Source: an uncultured Clostridia bacterium (GTDB lineage Bacteria; Bacillota; Clostridia; Oscillospirales; Oscillospiraceae). From it: DNA of 6,569 bases. Of the stretch, positions 6,514-6,569 are shown piece by piece (within the stretch, counting starts at the first letter, position 1; every line of letters starts with the position of its first letter). The position numbers were made by a program, and so were the translations under genes. The notes below the pieces were generated by a model. The model ran no database searches and was not told the origin of the DNA. It was given only the letters and a program-made list of their open reading frames with translations. Location: assembly GCA_938023775.1 (NCBI GenBank), contig CALJDB010000173.1:1-6569 (forward strand). Reading direction: 5' to 3'.

Positions 6514-6569
6514 TCACATCATGCTCGGCAGCCATGTGGCGAGGCCGGGGATGAACACGATCAGCAGTA
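6514..6569 (-). CDS. dctM: TRAP transporter large permease, C-terminal fragment (DctM family, cut by window edge)
   Basis: Only the last 17 codons and the TGA stop (6514-6516) are in the window; they read LLIVFIPGLATWLPSMM. A final hydrophobic helix ending in a 'P-x-L-x-x-W-L-P' pattern is typical of DctM C-termini, and the position directly before dctQ fits. The gene continues past the right edge. The identification rests on this short tail plus context. Confidence 0.72.
   Translation of the reverse strand, partial: LLIVFIPGLATWLPSMM

Overview
The window looks like a GC-rich (about 60% by eye), anaerobic member of the Firmicutes/Clostridia, perhaps a gut Oscillospiraceae-like lineage. This rests on a T-box leader, strong AGGAGG-type ribosome binding sites, a typical Gram-positive lipoprotein signal, and a molybdopterin enzyme cotranscribed with a TRAP transporter. 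The taxonomic placement is inference; no marker gene is present.

Left half, plus strand. Positions 1-220 hold the 3' part of a T-box riboswitch. Its antiterminator and a long intrinsic terminator compete for the same bases. About 130 nt of further leader follows, with a possible 28-codon upstream ORF containing two Trp codons. Next comes a three-gene ABC importer operon: lipoprotein substrate-binding protein (352-1416), LivH-type permease (1465-2406) and ATPase (2399-3184). The architecture matches the TrpXYZ-type predicted tryptophan importers that T-boxes control in Firmicutes. The discriminator-reading base of the T-box (C137) suits a tRNA with G73, which includes tRNA-Trp. The specifier codon itself appears to lie at or before the left edge.

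Centre. A perfect 18-bp hairpin at 3192-3231 ends the ABC operon and probably also ends the convergent minus-strand operon.

Right half, minus strand, read from right to left: the last codons of a TRAP large permease (dctM), the TRAP small permease (dctQ), a 773-aa molybdopterin/tungstopterin oxidoreductase resembling acetylene hydratase, and a 112-aa two-cluster ferredoxin-like subunit. Tight spacing (18 nt, 34 nt and a TAATG overlap) argues for one transcript. The likely logic is that the TRAP system imports an organic acid or similar small anion. A cytoplasmic molybdo- or tungsto-enzyme, paired with a small iron-sulfur electron carrier, then transforms it. The catalytic subunit has no Tat signal and there is no membrane anchor in view. 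The substrate is unknown. Relatives in this part of the family act on acetylene, pyrogallol and (in gut bacteria) catechols, but the sequence does not decide between these.
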